DNA of 36,591 nt from Candidatus Omnitrophota bacterium (GTDB lineage Bacteria; Omnitrophota; Omnitrophia; Omnitrophales; JACQQS01), in assembly GCA_016206925.1 (NCBI GenBank), contig JACQQS010000032.1, positions 1-36,591 of the forward strand, read 5' to 3'. Below the pieces are notes generated by a model. It was not told where the DNA came from. It made no database searches and saw nothing but the letters and a program-made list of their open reading frames with translations. The translations under genes and the position numbers were made by a program. The stretch's first letter is position 1. Each line of letters starts with the position of its first letter. Below, piece by piece: positions 1-8,361 of this stretch.

Positions 1-17
1 CATGTGAACGCACCTCC
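1..17 (-). promoter_or_regulatory. Ribosome binding site and start codon of a gene leaving the window on the left
   Basis: Read on the minus strand, a near-perfect Shine-Dalgarno GGAGGTG (17..11) is followed by seven bases and an ATG at 3..1. Only the start codon lies in the window, so the product cannot be identified. Because two 20-bp direct repeats sit just upstream, a transposase gene is a reasonable guess, but this is inference. Confidence 0.5.
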
Positions 18-32
18 GTTTTAAAGAGGCAA

Positions 33-41
33 ACTATATCA
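33..41 (-). promoter_or_regulatory. Possible extended -10 promoter for the off-window gene
   Basis: The minus strand reads TGATATAGT, an extended -10 (TGn) joined to TATAGT, which matches TATAAT at five of six positions. No convincing -35 lies 15 to 18 bases upstream, so recognition would rest on the extended -10. A transcript starting near position 26 would have a leader of about 23 bases before the ATG at 3..1. Confidence 0.3.
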
Positions 42-50
42 CATGAAGAC

Positions 51-70
51 TGTCAGCGATGTGTTGGCAC
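51..70. repeat. Direct repeat, copy 1 (20 bp)
   Basis: The 20-mer TGTCAGCGATGTGTTGGCAC occurs here and again 54 bases away at 105..124 with no mismatch. Between the copies is a short inverted repeat, GTTAC (79..83) and GTAAC (89..93). Closely spaced identical direct repeats upstream of a gene start are typical of multiple transposase-binding sites at the ends of IS21-type elements. The assignment to a mobile element is inference. Confidence 0.75.
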
Positions 71-104
71 AAGGTACCGTTACCTTTTGTAACAGTCCTA
101 GAAG

Positions 105-124
105 TGTCAGCGATGTGTTGGCAC
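105..124. repeat. Direct repeat, copy 2 (20 bp), possible element boundary
   Basis: This is the second perfect copy of the 20-mer at 51..70. It is followed by a 7-bp tandem duplication, TTGGCAC at 118..124 and 125..131. On the minus strand the block begins with TG near 130, as IS21-family ends do. The copy also supplies the last codons and the stop of the small ORF at 107..280, so this may be the junction between host DNA and an insertion. Confidence 0.75.
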
Positions 125-280
125 TTGGCACTTATCTCTTTGTTTGCGCCTCTTCTCCTCCGTCTCCTGACGCAGTTTCTCGGTTTCCGGAGATTGGACG
201 ACGCGCGATTCAGAGATCATTTTTTTGAGCGCTTCCAGAAATTCTTTCTGCGATTTTTCAAAGTCAGATTTGTCCGGCAT
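107..280 (-). CDS. Small charged ORF (57 aa), 3' end running into a repeat
   Basis: I do not recognise this protein. It begins MPDKSDFEKSQKEF and is dominated by Lys, Glu, Arg and Gln, with a helical or coiled-coil look and no membrane segment. It starts 23 bases after the addA stop, behind GAGG with a seven-base spacer to ATG, so the translation start is good and it probably belongs to the addB-addA transcript. The last seven residues (CQVPTHR) and the TGA are encoded within the duplicated TTGGCAC block and the 20-bp repeat. The original gene may therefore have been longer and lost its end to an insertion. It could also be a short, unimportant reading frame. The composition is unlike a random out-of-frame ORF, and the start site is the main support. 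Confidence 0.5.
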   Translation of the reverse strand: MPDKSDFEKSQKEFLEALKKMISESRVVQSPETEKLRQETEEKRRKQRDKCQVPTHR

Positions 281-303
281 ATTGGTTCCTCATCAAGAAA
301 AGC

Positions 304-3300
304 TTAATGGGCGGCATCTTTCAATACGTTCAAATGCAACTCTGCCTGGCGTCTGCATATATTTTCTGCGGGGCAATGTACGCATAGTTTATCATCTTTT
401 GGCAGGAACGCTGAAGCAGCAATTTTCTGAAGCATATTATCCGCATGTCTTTGAAAATCGTCCAAACATCCGGAGTCGACCGAATAAATGTACTCATCCG
501 CCCAACTCCGATTCATAAAAAACAATTTGGCTTTCCCGGGTGCTTTATGCATAAGCTCATTCATCGCTATGGCATAAAGAAGTATCTGGGCTCTGTAAAG
601 CGCCGCTTCGGTTGGAATTTCATTCCGGTCAATTTGCCCTGTTTTGTAATCGGCTGCGACCAAACCGCCGTCAAATGTTTCATATATTAAGTCTATGTTT
701 CCTCGCACAATACCGTGCTCAAGCCGAAGTACAAACGGAAATTCACGGATGATGCGCCGGGCTTTGGCCAGCTCACTAAAAATCGGGGAAGCGCGAAAAA
801 CTTCTAGTATCTCACGAGCCGCATCAATAAGCCGGGCATCCGTCCTCAAACGCAAAGATTCAAGTCTTAATTCCATCTGATTCATAAAGAATTCATTGAA
901 TGAAGCGCTCTCGAGAAGCCAGTGAACAACGCTGCCTAAATCTGCCGGCGATACGCCCCCGCTTTGAGAATGAACAGGAGCCGAGGAATCTTTATAACCA
1001 TTCGATCCTTTCCGGTATTCGGGCAGCCCGATCACATGTTTGTAATAAAAAAGCCGCGGGCAGGTTTCGTAAGTAATCAACGAGGTCACCGAAATATCCA
1101 CCGTTTCAAAGAAGGGCCGCTCTTTGAGCTGCGTTTGCATGATCAATTGGTCGGCCTGCTCCAAAACGATATTCATTTCATTTCTATCCAATCCGTGCAA
1201 TATCTTCTCGCCGTCTAATATTCTTTCTTCCACAAATGTTGCCCGGACAGACTCCTGATCCGCCAAACAAGCACGCTTGTGATATGATGTGCCTGCTTCT
1301 TCTTTTTCGGAAATTATTTTTACCTTATGCCCCTTAAAATCCATCGAAGAGTTATCTGATCGAAGCGATCGCCCGTTCCATCCAAACACTTTTTTAAGCC
1401 AATCCATCCATCGTACCAATTCACCGTACCCCTTTTCGCAATCAAGCTCCTTTGCTGCATTCGCCCCGGCAAAGATCAATTTCTCACGGGCGCGAGTAAC
1501 GGCGACGTATAAAAGCCTTTTCAATTCGTCCCGCTCACGACGCCGTCTCTCTTCCTCGAACCGAAAAAATGAGAGTGTTTTTTCCAATGTACCGGTAAGA
1601 GGATTCTTAACCCGCATCGCGATGCGTCCTTCGCGGTCAACCGCAGTCAATTCCCTTCCACCTTGCTTCAGCTTCCCTCCCATATCCGCGACGACAACCA
1701 CCGGAAACTCGAGTCCTTTGGCCTTATGAATCGTCATGAGCCGGATCACATCATCCGCTTCGGACACCACCAGTGCTTCTCCTTCCTCCACTTGGCGAAT
1801 CTCCAGTTCGCGCAAGTATCGGATGAAATCGGACAGCACGCGCGTGTTGCGCTCCTCAAAAGACCCGGCGATATCCATCAGCTTCCTCAAATTGGCAAAT
1901 TTTCTCCTCCCGCTTCTTTCTCCGAGAATAACCAGATCGTAACGGCTCTCCCGTATAATCTTGCCGATCAAATCTGCAATGCTCAAATGATTTTTAGCCG
2001 CCCGCATCTTTTCAAAATGCGCGAGAAACTCGCCGATTCTCAGCTTGTCTTTCTCATTCAATTGCTGAATCCGTTCGTACGCCTGCACCGCGTTAAAAAG
2101 AGGGATGTGTTTGTTTTCTCTTTTTCCTGCATATTTGCTCAGCCAAAAAAATGCCTCATCCGAGCAACCTGCAAATGGTGAACGGAGCACTCCCGCCAAC
2201 GGAATATCGAACGTGGGATTTTCCAGCACATCGAGAAAGCTAATGACGTCACGAATCTCCGGCTGATGATAAAATCCGTCTCCTCCAAGAGCAACATAAG
2301 GCAAATCTTCCTCGCGTAAAGCCCTTTCATAGGTGGTGAGAGCCGTCCTCGTCCGGAAAAGAATCGCCACATCTCCGTATCGAACGCGGCGGAGCGTGCC
2401 ATTGGACTTGTCAAAAACCGTCATTTGTTCAATTTCAACAAGGCGCTTGAGCCGCGCGGCCACAAGCTTCGCCTCCTTAAGCCGTCCGAGGCCAAGCGTA
2501 ATACTTTCGTTATCCTCATCTTCGTCCTGATCTTCTTCTCCTCCTTTAAAAGAATTGCCCGCAATAACCCACTCCACGCTCGCCTCGTGAGCATTAGCAT
2601 TCGAAGCTTCGTTAATACCTGCTCTTCCAAATTCAAGCGGATGGAAATCAACTTCCATGCCGTCCTCCGACCATATTTCGGCGAAAAAGTCGTTAATGAA
2701 ATTGATGATCTCCCTGCTTGAACGAAAGTTTGTTGCCATACCCAAACAGCCGTCTATCGGATCGGTTTCGGAGAATTCTCGCCGTCGTTTCCTAAAAAGT
2801 CCTACGTCCGCATTCCGAAATCCGTAAATGGACTGTTTCTCATCACCCACCAAAAAAACCTGGTTAGATCCCGCGACGCCATTAAGAATCTTGTCCTGAA
2901 CCGGGCTGGTGTCCTGATATTCATCAATCATCACCAGTTTGAACTTGTCCTTATAGTAATGGGCAGCACCATACGATGCTGAAGAAAAAAGCCTGAAGGT
3001 TTTTAGCAAAAGGTCTCCAAAATCCAGCATGGCGCGGTCCCTCTTCCACGCCTCATAGCGCCTCGCAAATTCCAACGTGATGTCCTCCAGACATTCCAGA
3101 TCGTCTTTTCCACTCTCTTCGACAAGCGTCATGAACAAAAGATCCGAGCATTTCTGAAAACGCTCTATGGCCAGACGCAGTTCAATATCTTTTTTAGAGC
3201 GAGGTTTTCGGATTTTGGAATTTCCACATAATTTTTTAAAGGCATTCACAATATCCCACGTCGGCTCTGCACTGCCTACCAACACAGTGAGGGCGTTCCG

Positions 3301-3957
3301 AACATCACGTAGGGCATTGAAAATTTCAAGATATTTATGTTCCTCATCAAACTTTTCATACGACAAAACAGCTTCGACCGGTGAGATACATTTCCGCACC
3401 ATTGGATCCCTGTTCACGCCGGCCGGAGAAAATGCCTCTCTCAGCTCCCCTCCTTGGGCGCGCACGTCTTGATAGATCATTCTTACAGCTTGTTCGATAC
3501 CTTCCGCGCCGTAGCGAGCCATAAATTCTTTGATCCTCTCTTTTTCCGCATAAAGGTCCTGAAGAACCCCACCCAAAATCTGATCGATTGCAATGGCCGC
3601 GTCGTTTTCCGTAATGACGGAGAAATTGGCGTCTACGCCTGCTTCTATCGGATGTTCTTTAAGAACTCGCGCGCAGAAGCTGTCTATCGTTGAGACATAC
3701 GCATTCTCCAACTCGCGTAGTTCTGCGGTCAATTGCAAGTCCCTTAGCTGCCGCGCGACCCGCCTTTTTATTTCATCCGCCGCTTTATTTGTAAACGTAA
3801 TCGCCAGGATTTCATGAATACCGGCCGTGCGGCTTACGATGGCTTCCATCAGATGCGCAACCAGAACGGATGTTTTGCCCGAACCCGCCGCCGCCGATAC
3901 GCACACTCTTTTTGCCTGTGTTTTAACGGCTCTCTTTTGTTCTTCCGTAAATGTCAT
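304..3957 (-). CDS. addA: AddA-like ATP-dependent helicase/nuclease subunit (UvrD-type helicase with PD-(D/E)XK nuclease)
   Basis: This is the motor and nuclease subunit of a double-strand-break resection enzyme (AddAB, the RecBCD counterpart). Superfamily 1 helicase motifs appear in order: Gln7 and Walker A AGSGKT (about 24-29), motif II IDEYQDTS (about 340), motif III VGDEKQSIYGFR (about 375), motif V TIHKAKGLEF (about 744) and motif VI YVAVTRARE (about 819). The C-terminal nuclease shows VHWLLE (about 1008), GNIDLIYE (about 1085) and ADYKTG (about 1102). The nuclease is flanked by Cys in ETCPRLFYY (about 967) and CVHCPAENIC (about 1200), a C...C-x2-C-x5-C iron-sulphur pattern usually seen in AddB. 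An acidic insert (DQDEDEDNE) lies within the helicase. The start overlaps the addB stop by 4 bp. The 1217-residue length is normal for AddA. Confidence 0.88.
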   Translation of the reverse strand: MTFTEEQKRAVKTQAKRVCVSAAAGSGKTSVLVAHLMEAIVSRTAGIHEILAITFTNKAADEIKRRVARQLRDLQLTAELRELENAYVSTIDSFCARVLKEHPIEAGVDANFSVITENDAAIAIDQILGGVLQDLYAEKERIKEFMARYGAEGIEQAVRMIYQDVRAQGGELREAFSPAGVNRDPMVRKCISPVEAVLSYEKFDEEHKYLEIFNALRDVRNALTVLVGSAEPTWDIVNAFKKLCGNSKIRKPRSKKDIELRLAIERFQKCSDLLFMTLVEESGKDDLECLEDITLEFARRYEAWKRDRAMLDFGDLLLKTFRLFSSASYGAAHYYKDKFKLVMIDEYQDTSPVQDKILNGVAGSNQVFLVGDEKQSIYGFRNADVGLFRKRRREFSETDPIDGCLGMATNFRSSREIINFINDFFAEIWSEDGMEVDFHPLEFGRAGINEASNANAHEASVEWVIAGNSFKGGEEDQDEDEDNESITLGLGRLKEAKLVAARLKRLVEIEQMTVFDKSNGTLRRVRYGDVAILFRTRTALTTYERALREEDLPYVALGGDGFYHQPEIRDVISFLDVLENPTFDIPLAGVLRSPFAGCSDEAFFWLSKYAGKRENKHIPLFNAVQAYERIQQLNEKDKLRIGEFLAHFEKMRAAKNHLSIADLIGKIIRESRYDLVILGERSGRRKFANLRKLMDIAGSFEERNTRVLSDFIRYLRELEIRQVEEGEALVVSEADDVIRLMTIHKAKGLEFPVVVVADMGGKLKQGGRELTAVDREGRIAMRVKNPLTGTLEKTLSFFRFEEERRRRERDELKRLLYVAVTRAREKLIFAGANAAKELDCEKGYGELVRWMDWLKKVFGWNGRSLRSDNSSMDFKGHKVKIISEKEEAGTSYHKRACLADQESVRATFVEERILDGEKILHGLDRNEMNIVLEQADQLIMQTQLKERPFFETVDISVTSLITYETCPRLFYYKHVIGLPEYRKGSNGYKDSSAPVHSQSGGVSPADLGSVVHWLLESASFNEFFMNQMELRLESLRLRTDARLIDAAREILEVFRASPIFSELAKARRIIREFPFVLRLEHGIVRGNIDLIYETFDGGLVAADYKTGQIDRNEIPTEAALYRAQILLYAIAMNELMHKAPGKAKLFFMNRSWADEYIYSVDSGCLDDFQRHADNMLQKIAASAFLPKDDKLCVHCPAENICRRQAELHLNVLKDAAH

Positions 3958-6900
3958 TGGTCTTGGACACGGCTTCTTTCTTCGGTTAACTCATATTGGA
4001 CTCTGTCGATCATCCATTTCTCAATGCGGCATACCGGCTTAAACTTGCAAAATGTTAAACAGTCCTTGGGATACACGGGAAATTTCCCCGCCCTGATCGA
4101 TTCGGCGTAATGAACGGCCCAATGGATGCTATGTTTCATGAGATCTTGAAAATTCTCCTCTGAAAACACGGTTTTCGCCGTTACCCCGAGCATCTTAGAT
4201 TCCCGTGCTTTTATATCGTTTAACCCTAACGCCGCCAAACCCTGTTCGGAGAAAATCCCCTGCTTCAATGATTTCCCGGTCTTCAATTGATTTAATTTGA
4301 AGAGGTAAGCGCCGACCACCTTAAGCTTCAGGTTCTGCTCGACGGCGAGCATATAGAGAGGAAGCTGTAAAAGCAGTCCATCCTCCAAATCCCCGATTCT
4401 TAACTTCTTCCCCAATTTGTAATCGATGACCACACCAAAGCGGCGATCCGGATCGGCATCTATGCGGTCAATCTTTCCCCAAATGAAGATCCGGTCCTCG
4501 CGCTGTCCATCAATAACCACTTCAAGCGGCGCATCCTCTTTGCCAAAATTGTGTTCGAAGAGATACGGATTTACGGGCGCATTTTCCATCTCTAAAGGAA
4601 GGAATTTCAGGAAATCATCGGCTATTTGCTTGAGTTCCATGGTCTTTAATTCAAGGCGATAGGGTCTATTGCTGTGCAGAGGTTCGGCTTCAAGTGCTTT
4701 GCCAAATGCTTCATACAATATCTCTCTCGCAGCCTCAGGGGGTTTTTCGAAACCGCGCTCGGTAAAAAAAATCTCAAGCATCCTGTGCAAAATGTTTCCC
4801 ACCGACCGCACGCTTAATTCCTCATCCGGCTCATACAGCCCCACTTCGTGCGCAAGATAATAGCGAAACGGACAGGCTGCATAGGTTTCGAGCCGGGTTG
4901 CGCTAAACGGTCTATCCCTGAACGCCAGTAGTTTGATCGCGTCCTCATCAACCAAACAGTCCGATTTTCTTTTGCGCCAGGCAAAGCGTTCGGCATTGGC
5001 GTAAATGGTTCTAACGGTATCCGAAAAATAATCCCGGACGGAGAAGCGTGAAAGAAGCGCCATAATGAGCTGATGTTCTGACGGATGGCGGTCGGATCTT
5101 TGTTCGAAGAGATTTCGAATTACAGATCGATCCAACTCATGGGCCGTCCGAGCCTCTTTGACGAGTGGAAGCACACCGGATGCACCCTGGCGTCGAAGAA
5201 GCACACGGCCGGAGAAAACCCTTTGAGCGTCCTCCAAATAAAAGGAAGGAATGTTTTCGGTACCTTCGGAATTAAATCTTGGGTAGGTAAGATACAACTT
5301 CATACTTGCGCGCGTGACGGCCAGGTAGAACAGATATCGTTCGATCGACTGCCTCGGCAACCGTTCCTCCAATATCCCTCTGCCCAGAGTATTAAGCTGT
5401 CTCCGTTCAACGTCTTTCAGCACGGGATTTTCCAAAACACGTTTGGGAAAAGCCTTTTCGAGGAGCCCGCATAGAAAAACTACTTTGTATTCTTTCTGGC
5501 GTGCGGTAGATACGTCATAAACCTGAACGCGGTTTTTACCCCAGGCTTCGTCCGTATAGAGAGATATGTCTACCGTCCGCTTGAGCAGCGCAAAGAATTC
5601 TTCAAATAAAACATCCCGGTTGCCCCTCTTTTTAAATCCAAGTACGATTTCATCGAGCACCTCAAATAGCCGTCTGAGTGCACACCCTTCTCGAGACTTG
5701 GCAACAGACAACTGCGCACGGGTCAGGGACTCGGGAAATAAGAAGCTGCTTAACACATTTTTCATGATTTGGGCATGACCATCTGCCGTCACAGTACCCC
5801 TCAACTCATCTTCTATGCCAGCCCACCGTGTAAGCCAAATGAACCGTTCGTTTTCTCTTTCTCCGGGAAACCCATCCCACTTTTTTAGCCACCCTTCCCG
5901 CCCATCATCCAGACCTGATTCAAACGCATGCCGTTCGATGAGCGCGCTTAAGGCCGGAACGTCCGAAGCCAGTACGGAGTGAAGAAACCGCAGGACAGAA
6001 TTTATCTTCCAGCCGCATTCATACATTTCTAAAAGACTCATGAGTGATGACACCAACGGATCAAGGCGAAGCATTTTCCGCTCATGGATCTGAACCGGCA
6101 GATCGAACTCCTCGAATACGGATTCGACCAGTGCTGCATAAGAGCCGATGTTCCGGAAGATGAGGCAGAAATCGCTGAAATGATATGCCCCACTCACGTA
6201 CACGCTCCGAATCTCCCTGGCTGCCGATTCTATTTCGGAACGTTCATCCCATGCTTCGATAATTTCCAAATCGTTCACCGGCGGCTGTTCCGTCCGAGTG
6301 CCATCTGAAAACAAATATGTCTCTAAAAAGCGAAGCGATTGACTTTCCGTACGATGGTTTCGGTCTTCCGGCAGCCCAATCTCTTTAAACCCGATCTGCC
6401 TCAATTTTTTTCGAAACAGATTGGCAATGGGAAAACGCTCCTTACTCTCATTATCATCCGTCGTTACGGTTGCTGTAATGGAACGGGCACAACTGGCCAA
6501 TATCTTTAAAATGTCCATTTGCACCGTAGTCAATTCAAAGAAACCGTCCAAATACACGTTGTCGGCAATCATCATTTCTTTTTCACTCACACGGGAAACT
6601 TTCTCCTTAAATAATCTTGCGATATCATATTCATCCGACAGGTTTTCAATTTCCAATCGGCGATCGTACTTCAAAAGAATCTGCGCCAATTCCATATACT
6701 TTTTTGCCTGCGCTGCATCCGCATTACTTCCCTTTTGTCCTGCCTGCAAGCAAAGTTTCTTAAGCGAATTGCAAAATTCAGAAATCGAGAAGCCGGATTC
6801 TTTTACCTCGCAAACGAAATCCGCAAGCAGGTCCGCAAATCCCGGTGAAAAGCGCACGGAAGAAAAATATTCCCACTGCCCCGCTTCAAGAATTTCCCGG

Positions 6901-7190
6901 ATGAAAATACCACGAAGCACATCCGTGACAAAGACCCGGTCAAAATCCTTTATGAAACGGTGAATAAAATCATCGAATGTAGAAATATGCTCGCGCCCGT
7001 ATGCCCGGACGGTTTTGTCGCGGAAGACCAAATCGGTCATGCGATCTGCATGTTCTTTCGTAGGAACGATCAAGAAACTTTTAAATTCGGTGAGGTCGGC
7101 CGCTGACAAAATATCGTTTTTGAATTGGGAAAGGCAATAATGCGTTTTCCCCCGGCCAGCGGGAGAAGCTATTAATATAAGGGCGGGCAT
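3954..7190 (-). CDS. addB: AddB-like helicase/nuclease subunit (inactivated helicase, PD-(D/E)XK nuclease)
   Basis: This is the partner of the downstream AddA-like protein in double-strand-break processing. The N-terminus has a P-loop, SPAGRGKT (9-16). The motif II position reads YLDGFFELT (about 216) in place of a DExx box, as in AddB proteins where the second helicase is degenerate. The C-terminal nuclease begins with Cys in YAACPFRYYL (about 773) and GNILHRMLEIF (about 800), has the catalytic Lys in VIDYKLGKK (about 923), and closes with CLTFCKFKPVC (about 1046). These cysteines suit a 4Fe-4S staple, although the first pair is spaced x3, not the usual x2. At 1078 residues it is slightly shorter than many AddB. 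The ATG at 7190 lies 22 bases after the ctpA stop, with only a weak Shine-Dalgarno. Confidence 0.82.
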   Translation of the reverse strand: MPALILIASPAGRGKTHYCLSQFKNDILSAADLTEFKSFLIVPTKEHADRMTDLVFRDKTVRAYGREHISTFDDFIHRFIKDFDRVFVTDVLRGIFIREILEAGQWEYFSSVRFSPGFADLLADFVCEVKESGFSISEFCNSLKKLCLQAGQKGSNADAAQAKKYMELAQILLKYDRRLEIENLSDEYDIARLFKEKVSRVSEKEMMIADNVYLDGFFELTTVQMDILKILASCARSITATVTTDDNESKERFPIANLFRKKLRQIGFKEIGLPEDRNHRTESQSLRFLETYLFSDGTRTEQPPVNDLEIIEAWDERSEIESAAREIRSVYVSGAYHFSDFCLIFRNIGSYAALVESVFEEFDLPVQIHERKMLRLDPLVSSLMSLLEMYECGWKINSVLRFLHSVLASDVPALSALIERHAFESGLDDGREGWLKKWDGFPGERENERFIWLTRWAGIEDELRGTVTADGHAQIMKNVLSSFLFPESLTRAQLSVAKSREGCALRRLFEVLDEIVLGFKKRGNRDVLFEEFFALLKRTVDISLYTDEAWGKNRVQVYDVSTARQKEYKVVFLCGLLEKAFPKRVLENPVLKDVERRQLNTLGRGILEERLPRQSIERYLFYLAVTRASMKLYLTYPRFNSEGTENIPSFYLEDAQRVFSGRVLLRRQGASGVLPLVKEARTAHELDRSVIRNLFEQRSDRHPSEHQLIMALLSRFSVRDYFSDTVRTIYANAERFAWRKRKSDCLVDEDAIKLLAFRDRPFSATRLETYAACPFRYYLAHEVGLYEPDEELSVRSVGNILHRMLEIFFTERGFEKPPEAAREILYEAFGKALEAEPLHSNRPYRLELKTMELKQIADDFLKFLPLEMENAPVNPYLFEHNFGKEDAPLEVVIDGQREDRIFIWGKIDRIDADPDRRFGVVIDYKLGKKLRIGDLEDGLLLQLPLYMLAVEQNLKLKVVGAYLFKLNQLKTGKSLKQGIFSEQGLAALGLNDIKARESKMLGVTAKTVFSEENFQDLMKHSIHWAVHYAESIRAGKFPVYPKDCLTFCKFKPVCRIEKWMIDRVQYELTEERSRVQDQ

Positions 7191-7212
7191 CGTGCATGAA
7201 CCCCGAAATTTT

Positions 7213-8361
7213 TTATGGAAATGCGAGGTTTTCCAGAAAGCTGACGGCTTCGGTCAGTTGAGCATCCTCGTCTTCAATTACAAAATCCGGCTCCAGGCCC
7301 GCACCGTCAATAGCGGCATGACTCGGCGTAAAGTATTCGGCTGTAGTTATGCGAATGGCCGAACCGTCTCTTAAGGTCAGCAGAGCTTGAATCGAGGCTT
7401 TTCCAAACGAATGCGTTCCAAAAAGTTTTGCTCTTCCGTGATCGCGAAGCGATGCGGCAAGCACTTCTGACGCGCTTGCGCTTCCCCCATTGATGAGGAC
7501 GGCCAGGGGGGCGGCCGAATAAGCGCCGGTTTCGGTTACGTGCACTTCAAAGGATTCATCACTCCGTCTGCCAATGGTCGATACAATGAGGTCGCCGCGC
7601 GAGAGAAAGAGCCCGCTAACTTCAGAGGCCGCATCTAGGGTACCGCCGGGATTGTCACGCACATCGATAATGAATCGGTTTGCCCTCTGGGCACGCAATT
7701 GTTCCAATGCTTTTTCAATTTCGCCGCGCGTCTTTTCGCCAAACTCAACGATGCGTAAATAACCGACCCGGGCAGACTTTAATGCCGTATCTTTGACATT
7801 GGGAATGTCTACGACCGTGCGGTTAATCGTCTTATAGACCACTAGTTCATCACCTGGCGAAACGACTCCAATCCGGATCGCAGTACCTGATTTGCCGCGG
7901 AGTGTTTCCAAAGCTTCGCTTCGCGGTATCCCGGCCAGCGATTTTTCATTGGCGCTGACGATGAGGTTCCCCGGTTTAAGTCCTGCACCGGCAGCGGGAG
8001 AATCGGGAATAACACTTGTCACAAGCAGCCCGTCGTCACGAACGCTCACCTTTGCACCGATTCCCGTAAATTCTCCTTCCGTTTCTGCTCGAAGCCTGAG
8101 AACCTCTTCCGGTGTCAAAAACTCACTGTCCGGATCCAAAGCACGAATCATGCCCCGGATGGCGCCGTATACCAAATCTCTGGGATTAACTTCCCGGAGA
8201 TATCTATCGTGAACAATCTGTAAAGCATCGCTAAATACATGGGTAAGATTGGAAAGTGCCGGCACAGATTCACGGCCGGCATAAACGGACACGATTTGCA
8301 GGCTCGATATTAATAGCGACAGAGCCGTAAGGAGTATGCCAAAACGCTTCATGCTTAACAT
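7213..8361 (-). CDS. CtpA-type carboxyl-terminal processing protease (S41 family)
   Basis: This is an envelope serine protease with a Ser-Lys dyad that trims or degrades exported proteins. The N-terminus has a basic start and a hydrophobic stretch ending in VSVYA (about residue 25), which reads as a signal peptide. A PDZ domain follows (GLLVTSVIPDSPAAGAGL, about 90-110). The nucleophile is in INGGSASASE (about 295) and the general base Lys in HSFGKASIQ (about 317). The length of 382 residues is normal for compact S41 proteases. The ATG at 8361 shares one base with the gatB TGA. A TTG at 8364 and an ATG at 8352 are alternatives, the latter giving the neatest signal peptide (MKRFGILL). The sequence does not show the substrate. 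Confidence 0.9.
   Translation of the reverse strand: MLSMKRFGILLTALSLLISSLQIVSVYAGRESVPALSNLTHVFSDALQIVHDRYLREVNPRDLVYGAIRGMIRALDPDSEFLTPEEVLRLRAETEGEFTGIGAKVSVRDDGLLVTSVIPDSPAAGAGLKPGNLIVSANEKSLAGIPRSEALETLRGKSGTAIRIGVVSPGDELVVYKTINRTVVDIPNVKDTALKSARVGYLRIVEFGEKTRGEIEKALEQLRAQRANRFIIDVRDNPGGTLDAASEVSGLFLSRGDLIVSTIGRRSDESFEVHVTETGAYSAAPLAVLINGGSASASEVLAASLRDHGRAKLFGTHSFGKASIQALLTLRDGSAIRITTAEYFTPSHAAIDGAGLEPDFVIEDEDAQLTEAVSFLENLAFP

Noticed and set aside
79..93. GTTAC/GTAAC inverted repeat as a terminator for the addA operon
   Set aside because: The stem is only five base pairs and no U-run follows on the minus strand.
43..228. A plus-strand frame covering both 20-bp repeats
   Set aside because: The repeated SVSDVLA peptide arises only from the DNA repeat. 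There is no Shine-Dalgarno before the ATG, and the minus-strand small ORF over the same bases has better support.
6421..6963. A 180-codon plus-strand frame opposite addB
   Set aside because: It lies fully inside addB on the other strand, has no ribosome binding site, and its composition looks like an antisense reading.
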